A DNA stretch of 64,000 nucleotides from Faecalibacterium duncaniae (GCF_010509575.1 NZ_CP048437.1:1054001-1118000); one strand, 5' to 3'. Counted from the stretch's first letter, positions 7,212 through 15,208 are shown. A program made the numbers and translations. Notes: a model not told the origin generated them from the letters alone.

Positions 7212-7250
7212 AAACAAAAAAGCCCTGCCGGGCACAGAGCCGGGCAGGGC
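7212..7250 (-). terminator. Terminator of thiT
   Basis: Minus strand: GCCCTGCCCGGC-TCTGT-GCCCGGCAGGGC followed by TTTTTTG, 20 bases after the thiT stop. Confidence 0.85.
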
Positions 7251-7271
7251 GCGGAACAAAGTGAGGATGGG

Positions 7272-7844
7272 TTAGGCCTTTGCGTGCTGGCGGTCAAAGA
7301 TCTGCGGAGCCACACGGCAGAGCAGAACGGCGGCCACCATGGTCAGCAGGGTCTCAGGCAGCATGTAGCTGCCGTTGTACACCAGGCTGTAAGTCCAGGC
7401 AGACAGGCCTTCGTTCAGGTTGCCCCAGACCAGCACACCGGACAGGAAGCTGCACATAAAGCGCAGGAAGCCTGCCATAAAGGTGCCCACGGCCACGCCG
7501 ACCATCCGGTTCTTGAAGGGGCGGGCAAAGAACTCGGCAGTGCCCAGCGCCATAAAGGCCACCAGATAGTCCAGCAGGACTTCACCCAGGAAATACAGGA
7601 AGGTCGGGGTCGGGGGTGCCCAGAAGCCCAGCAGCATCTGCAGGCAGCCGTTGACAAAGCCGGTGAACAGGCCCCACTTCACGCCGTGGCGGAAGGAGAC
7701 CAGCACAAAGGGCAGCATGCTCAGCAGGGTAACGCTGCCGCCGTTGGGCAGGGTGAAGAACTTGATGTTGCTCAGCACGGTGCCAATGGCGATCATCAGG
7801 GCGCACTCCACAAGAATGCGGGTCTTGGAATAGGTTTTTGACAT
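7272..7844 (-). CDS. thiT: Energy-coupled thiamine transporter S-component
   Basis: 190 residues, six predicted membrane helices, matching the ThiT/YuaJ family: the substrate-specific (S) subunit of an ECF transporter for thiamine, which uses a shared EcfAA'T module encoded elsewhere. The start region (KTRILVECALMIAIGTVLSNIK) and the FRHGVKWGLFTGFVNGCLQMLLG segment are family-like. The TPP riboswitch directly upstream supports the thiamine assignment. Single-gene unit with its own promoter, riboswitch and terminators. Confidence 0.93.
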   Translation of the reverse strand: MSKTYSKTRILVECALMIAIGTVLSNIKFFTLPNGGSVTLLSMLPFVLVSFRHGVKWGLFTGFVNGCLQMLLGFWAPPTPTFLYFLGEVLLDYLVAFMALGTAEFFARPFKNRMVGVAVGTFMAGFLRFMCSFLSGVLVWGNLNEGLSAWTYSLVYNGSYMLPETLLTMVAAVLLCRVAPQIFDRQHAKA

Positions 7845-7872
7845 GGGAGATTCCTCTTCTCAGATAATAGTA

Positions 7873-7911
7873 CACAAAAACAAATGCACCCGCACAAAAA
7901 GGCAGGCGCAT
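7873..7911 (-). terminator. Riboswitch-controlled terminator before thiT
   Basis: Minus strand: ATGCGCCTGC-CTTTTTGT-GCGGGTGCAT, a 10-bp stem, followed by TTGTTTTTG. It lies between the TPP aptamer and thiT, so ligand binding would favour premature termination. The loop is T-rich. Confidence 0.8.
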
Positions 7912-7942
7912 GGGCTTCGTTTGTGAAGAGGGTGGACCTTTC

Positions 7943-8030
7943 CGCAAACTACCTACGCCGGCATTACCCGGATCAGGTTCGAGGGTACTCCGCTCAGGTG
8001 CGGATCTCAGCTTTTCAGCGCCCCTGTTTT
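7943..8030 (-). ncRNA. TPP riboswitch (THI element)
   Basis: Minus strand carries the conserved THI-box pieces in order: AGGGGCGCTG, GCTGAGA (as AGCTGAGATC), the P3 region ending ACCCTCGAACCTGATC and the closing GGGTAATGCCGGCGTAG. It binds thiamine pyrophosphate and turns off expression of thiT via the terminator at 7873-7911. Confidence 0.96.
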
Positions 8031-8044
8031 TATGTCCAGCTCCC

Positions 8045-8072
8045 AGTATAGCGGCCAGCGCCCAAATGTCAA
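8045..8072 (-). promoter_or_regulatory. Promoter of the TPP riboswitch-thiT transcript
   Basis: Minus strand: TTGACA (8072-8067), 16-bp spacer, TATACT (8050-8045). Confidence 0.85.
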
Positions 8073-8081
8073 GCCCCGGCG

Positions 8082-8111
8082 GGCATATTGGCGGCTGATG
8101 GCTCATATTTT
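8082..8111 (+). promoter_or_regulatory. Putative sigma-E promoter of spoIIID
   Basis: GGCATATT (8082-8089), a 14-bp spacer and CATATTTT (8104-8111) fit the mother-cell sigma-E consensus (KTCATATT / CATACAAT). In Bacillus and Clostridium, spoIIID is known to be sigma-E dependent, and sigE is encoded 1.3 kb away. Confidence 0.65.
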
Positions 8112-8145
8112 TTAGGGAGACCGCAAACAGGGGAGGCGTGACCGG

Positions 8146-8391
8146 ATGAACGTGGAGCCGGAGCAGCGTGCGGCGCTGCTGGGAGAGTACATTGCAGAGC
8201 ACAGTGCCACGGTGCGGGCAGCCGCCCGGGCGTTCGGGTGCAGCAAATCAACGGTGCACAAGGACGTATCCACCCGCCTGCGGGCCGTGGATGCGGCCCT
8301 GTTTGCCCGGGTGCAGGCCGTGCTGGCCCGCAACAAGGCCGAGCGCCATCTGCGGGGCGGGGCGGCGACCAGACGCAAATACAAAAAGTAG
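8146..8391 (+). CDS. spoIIID: Sporulation transcriptional regulator SpoIIID
   Basis: 81 residues. A helix-turn-helix of the SpoIIID type (TVRAAARAFGCSKSTVHKDV) is followed by the diagnostic C-terminal basic region HLRGGAATRRKYKK. SpoIIID switches mother-cell gene expression after sigma-E becomes active. A strong GGGGAGG site precedes the ATG and a sigma-E-like promoter lies upstream. It is divergent from thiT and convergent with sigG. Faecalibacterium is usually described as non-spore-forming, so keeping an intact copy is noteworthy. Confidence 0.95.
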   Translation: MNVEPEQRAALLGEYIAEHSATVRAAARAFGCSKSTVHKDVSTRLRAVDAALFARVQAVLARNKAERHLRGGAATRRKYKK

Positions 8392-8427
8392 GAGAGCGGT
8401 GCAGGGAGGCCTGTGCCGCTCTCCTGT

Positions 8428-9192
8428 TTATTTGTGCCGGAACTGCTCCAGCGCGGCCTTTTCCAGCCGGGAGACCTGCGCCTGGCTGATGCCGATCTCC
8501 CGCGCCACCTCCATCTGGGTCTCGCCCTTGAGGTAGCGCAGCTCCATGATCCGCTTTTCGCGCGGGGTCAGCCCGGCCACGGTCTGCCGGAACTCCAACC
8601 CACTGATCCAGCTGTCCTCGCTGTCCGGGTCGCGCACCTGATCGATGACATACATGGCATCGCCGCCATCGGTGTAAAGGGGCTCTTCCAGGCTGATGGG
8701 CTCCACCACTGATTCCAGCGCCGCGTTCACCTCCCGGCGGGAAAGTCCTGCCTGCCGGGCTACCTCGTCCACGGTGGGCTCCCGGCCCAGCTGCTTTTCC
8801 AGCGCCTCCCGGGCCTGCATGGCCTTGTAGGCGGCATCGCGCAGGCTGCGGCTGACCCGCAGGGCGTTGTTGTCCCGCAGGAAGCGCCGGATCTCCCCGA
8901 TGATCATGGGCACGCCGTAGGTGGAAAACCGCACCGGCTGGGCCGGGTCAAAGTTGTCGATGGCCTTGATGAGCCCGATGCACCCCACCTGAAACAGGTC
9001 GTCCAGATTCTCCCCCCGCTGCGCGAACCGCTGCACCACGCTCAGGACAAGCCGCAGGTTGCCCTCGATCATAGCCTGCCGGGCGGCGGCATCGCCTGCC
9101 CGCGCCCGGGTGAGCAGCTGCCGCTTTTCCGCTTCGGAAAGCACCGGCAGCTGGGCCGTGTCCACCCCGCATAATTCCACTTTGTTGTACAT
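8428..9192 (-). CDS. sigG: RNA polymerase sporulation sigma factor SigG
   Basis: 254 residues, the usual length. The N-terminus KVELCGVDTAQLPVLSEAE matches sigma-G, which starts with a KVEICGVxTSxLPVL signature. Region 2 (NLRLVLSVVQRFAQRGENLDDLFQ), region 3 and region 4 with helix-turn-helix (TQMEVAREIGISQAQVSRLE) are all present. Sigma-G drives late forespore transcription. It lies downstream of sigE with a repeat element between them, the order found in sporulating Firmicutes. Confidence 0.96.
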   Translation of the reverse strand: MYNKVELCGVDTAQLPVLSEAEKRQLLTRARAGDAAARQAMIEGNLRLVLSVVQRFAQRGENLDDLFQVGCIGLIKAIDNFDPAQPVRFSTYGVPMIIGEIRRFLRDNNALRVSRSLRDAAYKAMQAREALEKQLGREPTVDEVARQAGLSRREVNAALESVVEPISLEEPLYTDGGDAMYVIDQVRDPDSEDSWISGLEFRQTVAGLTPREKRIMELRYLKGETQMEVAREIGISQAQVSRLEKAALEQFRHK

Positions 9193-9271
9193 CCCCCGAA
9201 CCTCCGGTTACGTTGATACCGGAAGTATGGTCACGGAACGTGCGGGGAATACGAGGAACTTTTTGGAGACT

Positions 9272-9404
9272 AAACCCCTCAGTCACGCTTTGCGTGACAG
9301 CCCCCCTAATAGTGGGGCCCTTGGCAGTACCCATAAAGTTACCCATTATGCCAAAGCCGCCCCTATTAGGGGCGGTGGCATCCCGCAGGGATGTCGGTGG
9401 GGTT
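9272..9404. repeat. Palindromic repeat element copy 2, overlapping the sigE stop
   Basis: 133 bp: AAACCCCTCAGTC at the left, hairpin CACGC-ttt-GCGTG, palindromes CCCCCCTAATAGTGGGG and CCGCCCCTATTAGGGGCGG joined through CCTTGGCA and GCCAAAG, and GTCGGTGGGGTT at the right. The right end contributes the TAA stop of sigE (9403-9405, minus strand). Confidence 0.85.
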
Positions 9405-10104
9405 ACTCCCGCTCCAGCACCTCTTTTAGCTGACGGATGATCCGCTTTTCCAGCCGGGAGATGTAGCTTTGGCTGATGCCAAGGGCATCGGCGGCTTCCT
9501 TCTGGGTGTGCTCCACGCCGTCTACAAGGCCGAAGCGCAGCTCCATGATCTGCCGCTCCCGGGGGGCCAGCTGCTCCACGGAGCGCCGGAGGGTGGCGCG
9601 CTCGGCGGCCTGCTCCAATTGCAGGCCCACAAGGTTTTCGTCGCTGCCCAGCACGTCCGAGAGCAGTAGCTCGTTGCCGTCGCCGTCGGTGTTCAGGGGC
9701 TCATCGATGCTGGCCTCCTGCCGTCGGTTGGAGCTTTTGCGCAGGTACATCAGGATCTCGTTGCCGATGCACCGGCTGGCGTAGGTGGCCAGCTTGATGT
9801 TCCGCGCGGGTGTAAAGGTGTTCACCGCCTTGATCAGCCCGATGGTGCCAATGGAGATCATGTCCTCCTGCGGCACGCCGCTGTTCTCGTACTTTTTGGC
9901 AAGGTAGACCACCAGACGCAGGTTGTGGGTGATGAGGTCATCGCGCGCGGCGGCATCCCCCGCCATCATCCGGGTCAGCAGGGCCTTTTCCTGCTCCGGT
10001 GTCAGCGGCGGCGGCAGGCTGGGCCCGCCGTTGATGTAGTGGGCGGCGGAAGGGGCCAGCAGAAAGCAATAAAGACGGCAAAGAAGTGAAAGCAGATGAT
10101 GCAA
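9403..10104 (-). CDS. sigE: RNA polymerase sporulation sigma factor SigE (pro-sigma-E)
   Basis: 233 residues. The hydrophobic N-terminal pro-sequence ([13 protein letters not shown] then [12 protein letters not shown]) is what SpoIIGA removes to activate sigma-E. Region 2 ([29 protein letters not shown]) and a region 4 helix-turn-helix ([19 protein letters not shown]) are intact. Sigma-E is the first mother-cell-specific sigma factor. It follows spoIIGA in the same direction, although a repeat element separates them. Its stop codon is formed by the end of a repeat element, so the last residues may differ from the ancestral ones. Confidence 0.96.
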   Translation of the reverse strand: MHHLLSLLCRLYCFLLAPSAAHYINGGPSLPPPLTPEQEKALLTRMMAGDAAARDDLITHNLRLVVYLAKKYENSGVPQEDMISIGTIGLIKAVNTFTPARNIKLATYASRCIGNEILMYLRKSSNRRQEASIDEPLNTDGDGNELLLSDVLGSDENLVGLQLEQAAERATLRRSVEQLAPRERQIMELRFGLVDGVEHTQKEAADALGISQSYISRLEKRIIRQLKEVLERE

Positions 10105-10208
10105 GGGCGGTTCCTCCTTTGTGAAGCCCTCTCGCGAAGAGGAGAGGTTCTGGTTTTGACAAGGGCTCCTTACTAGCGGGGGCTGAGCCGTAAGCAGCAG
10201 CTGGGGTC

Positions 10209-10339
10209 AAACCCCACCGTCATCCCTACGGGATGCCACCGCCCCTAGTAGGGGCGGCCTTGGCAAAGAGGATAGGCTTTGCGCCATGCCAAGGGCCCCC
10301 CTAATAGCGGGGGCTGTCGCCGCAGGCGACTGGGGGGTT
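10209..10339. repeat. Palindromic repeat element copy 3, between spoIIGA and sigE
   Basis: 131 bp in the reverse orientation to copy 1: AAACCCCACCGTC, CCGCCCCTAGTAGGGGCGG, CCTTGGCA, TGCCAAGG, CCCCCCTAATAGCGGGGG, then GGCGACTGGGGGGTT. A second, degraded fragment (CAAGGGCTCCTTACTAGCGGGGGCTG) lies just left of it, around 10159-10184. The 10105-10425 gap holds nothing else except the sigE ribosome-binding site. Confidence 0.82.
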
Positions 10340-10425
10340 GAGCCGTAAGCTCTGCCTTTCACCTGTTAGGCAACGACGACCGCCGCCAGTGGCGGAAACA
10401 GGGAGAGGTTGTATGGAAGTGCAGC

Positions 10426-11274
10426 CTACCCATGCGCCAGGCTGCTGACGGTTTCGCTCCCCACCAGCACTTCCCACCCATCAGGCGGCGGGGGGAGGTC
10501 GGTGAAGGCGGCATAGAGGTGCTCGGCCCTGCCCTGCCCGGCGGGGGAGCCGGTGCAGCACAGGCTGGCCGGGACGGCCGGCAGGATACAGTGCCCGGCC
10601 ACGGTGGTGCAGGGAACAAGGCGCACCCCCAGCGCCGGGTCGGGCAGGGGAGCGGCCCCGGCAAAGTGCTGCTCCAGATAAGTACCCAGGGCGGGCGGCA
10701 GGCGGCTCTGCACGGCACCGAACCGCACCAGCACCACCGTTCGGCCCGAAAGCGGCTCCTGCACCGAAAAGCCGGTGTCGCAGAAGGCCCGGACATCCAG
10801 CGCTGTGTCTGCCACGGTGAGCCGGGCGGGGAATACCTGCCCGCCGCCCCGGCCCAGAAAGCGGAGCACCCCCTGCACAGCCAGCACCACCCCGCCCGCG
10901 CCCGCCAGCAGTGCCCCCGGCGAGAGGGGCAGGTAGATGCAGCCGTTGTTGGTCTGGGCTCCGGGCAGGAGCAGCGCCCCCGCCAGCAGCAGATTTCCCG
11001 CGCAGAACCACCCCACAAGTCGGGCAAAGCATCTGCTCCCCGGCCAGCCGTAGGCAGCGGCCACCGTGAGGGCAGCGGTTGACACTTTATATAAGAGCGC
11101 GGCAGCGTCCGGCGCTTCCGGGGCCAGCAGGGCCAACGAGGAAGCTGCCCCCGCCGCCCCGCCCAACAGCAGCCGCCCGGCCCGGCACTCCACCCCGGCC
11201 AGCAGCCCCGCCGCCAGCAGGAACAGCAGCGTGAGCGCAAAATTCGTCAGCAGCAGGACATCGAGGTAGATCAC
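10426..11274 (-). CDS. spoIIGA: Sigma-E processing peptidase SpoIIGA
   Basis: 282 residues from a GTG start. The N-terminal half has about five membrane helices beginning with VIYLDVLLLTNFALTLLF, the standard SpoIIGA start. The C-terminal half is an aspartic-protease-like domain with the catalytic motif CDTGFSVQEPLSG (Asp166), equivalent to the DSGN motif of B. subtilis SpoIIGA. It cleaves pro-sigma-E at the septum. I chose the GTG at 11274 because family members begin at this VIYLD motif; the frame is open much further upstream (to 11682), but that part runs through a repeat element. The Shine-Dalgarno sequence is weak. Confidence 0.85.
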   Translation of the reverse strand: MIYLDVLLLTNFALTLLFLLAAGLLAGVECRAGRLLLGGAAGAASSLALLAPEAPDAAALLYKVSTAALTVAAAYGWPGSRCFARLVGWFCAGNLLLAGALLLPGAQTNNGCIYLPLSPGALLAGAGGVVLAVQGVLRFLGRGGGQVFPARLTVADTALDVRAFCDTGFSVQEPLSGRTVVLVRFGAVQSRLPPALGTYLEQHFAGAAPLPDPALGVRLVPCTTVAGHCILPAVPASLCCTGSPAGQGRAEHLYAAFTDLPPPPDGWEVLVGSETVSSLAHG

Positions 11275-11367
11275 AGTCTTGATGGGCGGCACCTTCTTTC
11301 TGGTAGAGATCAGTGTAGCAGAAGGTGGGGGAGAAAGAGGGCGAAGGAGAGGCTTTGCTTTTGCATA

Positions 11368-11608
11368 AAACCTCTCAGTCGCGGGCTTTGCCGCGACAGC
11401 TCCCCTAGTAGGGGAGCCCTTGGCATACCGTCGCGTTTTCGGGGGCTGGCGCTTCGCTCCTGTTTGCCCTGCTGGCGCAAAGTCTTTCCCTTGCGGCAGA
11501 TGATGATTTTGGAGCCGAAGGCGAATCAATCGAAAAACGAATCTCCTGCCAAGGCCTCCCCTACTAGGGGAGGTGGCATCGAGCGTTAGCGATGATGACG
11601 GAGAGGTT
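11368..11608. repeat. Palindromic repeat element copy 4, complete but gene-less form
   Basis: 241 bp: AAACCTCTCAGTC, hairpin CGCGGGC-ttt-GCCGCG, CTCCCCTAGTAGGGGAG, CCTTGGCA, an ~110-bp centre, TGCCAAGG, CTCCCCTACTAGGGGAG, and GACGGAGAGGTT. The centre aligns with both flanks of the DUF559 gene in copy 5: left flank GCGCTTCGCT...GCTGGCGCAA, right flank CCTTGCGGCAGA...TTTGGAGCCG. Only ~6 bases (11483-11488) stand where copy 5 has ~450 bp. A further half-end (GACTGAGAGGGTT) lies at about 11651-11663. Confidence 0.88.
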
Positions 11609-11706
11609 GTATGGGAGGGACAGCCTGACCTTTCGCTGCTGCAAGGCTTTGACTGAGAGGGTTGAGCCCTTTTGAAAAACATTTTTCACAAATTTCCAAA
11701 AAAGGC

Positions 11707-11735
11707 TTGCAAAAGGGAGCGGGAAGAGTTATAAT
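11707..11735 (+). promoter_or_regulatory. Promoter of tRNA-Asn
   Basis: TTGCAA (11707-11712), 17-bp spacer, TATAAT (11730-11735). Confidence 0.85.
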
Positions 11736-11783
11736 ACATCTCGCAGTCAATTGTGCGCTGCGGAATTGCGTTTTGAAAGATGT

Positions 11784-11860
11784 GCCTCTTTAGCTCAGTC
11801 GGTTAGAGCACCTGACTGTTAATCAGGGTGTCGCCTGTTCGAGTCAGGCAAGAGGCGCCA
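11784..11860 (+). tRNA. tRNA-Asn (anticodon GTT)
   Basis: Acceptor GCCTCTT/AAGAGGC, D-arm AGCTCAGTCGGTTAGAGC, anticodon stem CCTGA/TCAGG around CTGTTAA (GTT), and a T-arm with TTCGAGT. CCA is encoded (11858-11860). Confidence 0.96.
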
Positions 11861-11863
11861 TTA

Positions 11864-11895
11864 GGCGGCGAGGGCAACTTCGCCGCTTGTTTTTT
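11864..11895 (+). terminator. Terminator after tRNA-Asn
   Basis: GCGGCGA and TCGCCGC form a stem followed by TTGTTTTTT. Confidence 0.8.
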
Positions 11896-11970
11896 AACCG
11901 GGTGTTGTAACCAATCTGAGACTTTTTTCACAAAATCTTCAAAATTAATGGTTTCTTAAAAAATGTCCTC

Positions 11971-11999
11971 TTGAAGATGCTGTCAGATTGTGGTATACT
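11971..11999 (+). promoter_or_regulatory. Distal promoter of the MAM export locus
   Basis: TTGAAG (11971-11976), 17-bp spacer, TATACT (11994-11999). It would give an untranslated leader of about 325 nt in front of the ABC transporter gene. Confidence 0.75.
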
Positions 12000-12081
12000 A
12001 CACCCAAACCTTGGAACAGTTTTTAAACGTTCTGTGGTGATTGACTCAGATCAAAGGGTAGGCGCTCCCTTCTTTTGATAG

Positions 12082-12148
12082 CAGCGGACTTCTGCTTTGC
12101 CCTGGTTCTCCGCAGGGCAGGGCAAAGCAGAAGGCTATGCGCTGTTAA
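12082..12148 (+). promoter_or_regulatory. Large leader hairpin upstream of the MAM exporter
   Basis: CTTCTGCTTTGCCCTG pairs with CAGGGCAAAGCAGAAG (16 bp, perfect) around a short G/C-rich loop; the stem can be extended by AGCG...CGCT with mismatches. No T-run follows, so it is not a standard terminator. It lies between the two promoters of the locus and would be part of the distal transcript only. It could stabilise RNA, pause polymerase, or be a regulator site; none of these is shown. Confidence 0.6.
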
Positions 12149-12216
12149 ACCGGAGTGCAAAAAGAAAACCTTTTTCATTTGTCAGACCTACGGTCAAAAC
12201 AACAGCAAACTGGGGC

Positions 12217-12245
12217 TTGTGCAAACAGACCGGGTGTGCTAGAAT
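12217..12245 (+). promoter_or_regulatory. Proximal promoter of the MAM export locus
   Basis: TTGTGC (12217-12222), 17-bp spacer ending in TGC (extended -10), TAGAAT (12240-12245), ~85 bp upstream of the ATG. Confidence 0.65.
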
Positions 12246-12332
12246 AAAAGCCGTAGTTTTGAAATAGACACAGTACATTGAAAAAGAGATCGTTTGCTTT
12301 TGGTTGTCGGTCTCTTGTAAAGGAAACATCGT

Positions 12333-14690
12333 ATGCGTTATACCTATGTGCGGCAGCACGATTCTACGGACTGCGCGGCCGCTTCGCTCGCAATGGTGTG
12401 CCTCCATTACAAAAAGGAAATCACCATCACCCGCCTGCGGGATATGATGGGAACCGACATGAAAGGCACGAACCTCGTTGGCCTGCAGAAAGCAGCCAAT
12501 GAGTTGGGCTTCAGCACGGCGGCTGTCCGTGTTGACCGCGAAAACTTTTTAAGCGATTTCACACTGCCCGCAATTGCGCAGGTCATTACCGACCAGGGCC
12601 TGACCCACTTTGTGGTCATCTTCAAAAAGACGACCATCAAGGAGGACGATGCCCGCCGCAAGCATGTGGTGCAGGAAGAAGAACGCAAGGCTGATGCAAG
12701 CAAAAAGTACAAATGCAAGGATTACGTCGTCATCGGCGACCCTGCAAATGAACTGAAAAAGATCAGTCTGGATGAGTTCTATAAAAACTTCACCGGCGTG
12801 CTGCTGCTGCTGAACCCCACAGCGGAGTTCAAGGGCGGCACCGGCAAGCACAAGGTGGAGGGCAAAGAGGAAGCCAAGGCAGCCCGCAACAACATGTTGA
12901 AGCGGTACATGGATCTGCTGCTTCCCCAGAAAAAGCTGTTTGCTTACGCTATTCTCAGTTCAGTGATCCTGACACTGATCGGCATCGTGTCCACCGTCTT
13001 TAATAAGGCGATCATGGACGAGGTGCTGCCTTATGGGCTGAAAAGTCTGCTCATATCGCTCATTGTCGTGTTCAGTGTGGTCAACCTGACCAGCACGCTG
13101 CTCTCGACTGTGAGACAGTGGATCCTGATCTTTCTTTCCATTAAAATCGATATCCCGTTGATGCTGGGCTACTTCGAGCATGTGTACAAACTGCCGATGA
13201 AGTTCTTTGCATCCCGTAAGACCGGCGAGATCACCACCCGCTATTCCGATGCAGGCACCATCAAATCGGTGCTGACCAGCATTGCAATGAGCGTGGTCAT
13301 GGACATTGTGATGGCCGTGGGTACAGGCTTTGTCCTGTTCCGGATGAACTCCTCGCTGTTCTCCATTACCCTGTTTACCACCGTTCTGAGCCTGCTGCTC
13401 GTCATCATCTTCAAGCAGCCCTACAAGCGGATTAATGAAGAGACGATGGTGCAGTCGGCCGTTCTGAACAGCCAGATGATCGAGAGCCTGCGCGGCATCG
13501 AGACCATCAAGTGCAACGCCTGCGAGGATCGCGAGCTGGAAGCCCTTGAGCGTGAATACATCAAGAGCTTGAAAATCAGCCTGCGTTCCAGCAAGATCAG
13601 CACCGGCCAGAGCCTGATCTCCAGCGTGATCATGACCGTGTTGAACATGGTCACCACCTATGTGGGCATCACGCAGGTGCTGAATGGCCAGCTGACGCTG
13701 GGCGGCTACATGGCGTTCAGCACCCTTTCGGGTTACTTTACTTCTCCGGTGAGCGAGCTCATCAGTATGCAGATGTCCATTCAGGAGGCTTCCATCTCCA
13801 TGAAGCGCCTGACGGAAATCATGGATTATGAATCCGAGCAGGACGATGACCGCGAGTACACCGAGATGGAGAGCATGGAGGGCGACATTGAGTTCAAGGA
13901 TGTCACCTTCCGGTATGGCAACCGCACCCCGGCACTGGACCACATCTCCTTCACCATCCCGCAAGGCAAGAAGGTGGCGCTGGTTGGTTCCTCGGGTTCC
14001 GGCAAGTCCACCATCACCAAGCTCCTGCTCAAGTATTACGAGCCGGAGAGTGGCACCATCAGCGTGAATGGCGTTGATCTGGACGAGTACAGCAATGCAT
14101 CCGTCCGCCGCTGCATTTCCTATGTCCCGCAGAACGTTGAGCTGTTCAGCAAGACGATCTTCGAGAATATCCGCATCTCCCGCCCCGAGGCTACCCTCGA
14201 TCAGGTACGGGAGGCGGCCAAGAAGGCCGACGCACACGAGTTCATCCGCAAGCTGCCGCTGCAGTACAACACCTATCTGGAGGAAGCCGGCAACGGCCTG
14301 TCCGGTGGTGAGAAGCAGCGCATTGCACTGGCCCGTGCGTTCCTGAAGGATTCGAGCCTTTACATCTTTGATGAATCGACCTCCAGCCTGGACTTTGGCA
14401 CAGAGAATACCATCTTTGATATGATCTATAACCAGCTGGCTGACCGTTCGATGCTGATCGTGGCACACCGCCTTTCCACCATCCGTGACTGTGACCTGAT
14501 CCTGGTCATGGATCACGGCCAGATCGTGGAGCGCGGCACCCATGACGAGCTGCTGGCAAGGCAGGGCAAGTATTACGAGCTCTGGAACCTGCAGCAGGGC
14601 ATCTTCCGCCGCAAGAAGGAAGAGCCTGCACCCGTTGCCCCCGCGGCAGTTGTTGAAGAAGACGACGATGGCGAGGCAATGACCTATTAA
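12333..14690 (+). CDS. Peptidase-containing ABC transporter (PCAT), double-glycine leader exporter for MAM
   Basis: 785 residues in three parts. An N-terminal C39 cysteine peptidase (residues 1-170) has Gln8, Cys14 (DSTDCAAASLAMV), His92 (LTHFVVIF) and Asp136 (VIGDPA). The transmembrane domain spans ~190-470. The ATPase has Walker A GSSGSGKST near 552, signature LSGGEKQR, Walker B LYIFDES and switch VAHRLST. PCATs cut the leader after Gly-Gly and export the mature peptide. A charged insertion of about 30 residues (Lys/Glu/Asp-rich, ~102-130) separates His from Asp, longer than usual. The gene encoding the GG-leader protein MAM lies 110 bp downstream. An AAAGGAAA site precedes the ATG. Confidence 0.95.
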   Translation: MRYTYVRQHDSTDCAAASLAMVCLHYKKEITITRLRDMMGTDMKGTNLVGLQKAANELGFSTAAVRVDRENFLSDFTLPAIAQVITDQGLTHFVVIFKKTTIKEDDARRKHVVQEEERKADASKKYKCKDYVVIGDPANELKKISLDEFYKNFTGVLLLLNPTAEFKGGTGKHKVEGKEEAKAARNNMLKRYMDLLLPQKKLFAYAILSSVILTLIGIVSTVFNKAIMDEVLPYGLKSLLISLIVVFSVVNLTSTLLSTVRQWILIFLSIKIDIPLMLGYFEHVYKLPMKFFASRKTGEITTRYSDAGTIKSVLTSIAMSVVMDIVMAVGTGFVLFRMNSSLFSITLFTTVLSLLLVIIFKQPYKRINEETMVQSAVLNSQMIESLRGIETIKCNACEDRELEALEREYIKSLKISLRSSKISTGQSLISSVIMTVLNMVTTYVGITQVLNGQLTLGGYMAFSTLSGYFTSPVSELISMQMSIQEASISMKRLTEIMDYESEQDDDREYTEMESMEGDIEFKDVTFRYGNRTPALDHISFTIPQGKKVALVGSSGSGKSTITKLLLKYYEPESGTISVNGVDLDEYSNASVRRCISYVPQNVELFSKTIFENIRISRPEATLDQVREAAKKADAHEFIRKLPLQYNTYLEEAGNGLSGGEKQRIALARAFLKDSSLYIFDESTSSLDFGTENTIFDMIYNQLADRSMLIVAHRLSTIRDCDLILVMDHGQIVERGTHDELLARQGKYYELWNLQQGIFRRKKEEPAPVAPAAVVEEDDDGEAMTY

Positions 14691-14800
14691 GTTGCAGCCG
14701 AGTGCGCACTCGGTTACATAAATGATCTTTGGATGGATGCGCAGCCGGAAAAAGATCGCCAAAATAAGTTTTTTCATTCATTTGAAGGGAGTAATTCATT

Positions 14801-15208
14801 ATGATGATGCCTGCAAACTACTCTGTTATCGCAGAGAACGAAATGACCTACGTCAACGGTGGCGCTAACTTCATCGACGCTATCGGCGCTGTTACCGCTC
14901 CTATCTGGACTCTGGACAACGTTAAGACCTTCAACACCAACATCGTGACTCTGGTTGGCAACACCTTCCTGCAGTCCACCATTAACCGCACCATCGGTGT
15001 CCTGTTCAGCGGCAACACCACCTGGAAGGAAGTCGGCAACATCGGCAAGAACCTGTTCGGCACCAATGTTAAGGGCAACCCGATCGAGAAGAACAACTTT
15101 GGTGACTATGCTATGAACGCTCTGGGCATTGCTGCTGCTGTCTACAACCTGGGCGTGGCTCCCACCAAGAACACCGTCAAGGAGACTGAGGTTAAGTTCA
15201 CTGTCTAA
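14801..15208 (+). CDS. mam: MAM, microbial anti-inflammatory molecule (GG-leader secreted protein)
   Basis: 135 residues. I recognise this as MAM of Faecalibacterium prausnitzii, the ~15-kDa protein whose peptides were found in culture supernatant and which dampens NF-kB signalling in host cells (established knowledge). The N-terminus [21 protein letters not shown] is a double-glycine leader; cleavage after Gly21 would leave a 114-residue, hydrophobic, Gly/Asn/Thr-rich protein with no cysteine. Three tandem ATG codons (14801, 14804, 14807) leave the start uncertain by two residues; GGGAG lies upstream. The A/T-ending wobble pattern (GTT, GCT) marks a highly expressed gene. A strong terminator follows. 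Confidence 0.95.

Noticed and set aside
12960..14777. 605-codon minus-strand frame antisense to the PCAT gene
   Set aside because: Shadow frame; no domain, and the plus-strand transporter has all catalytic motifs.
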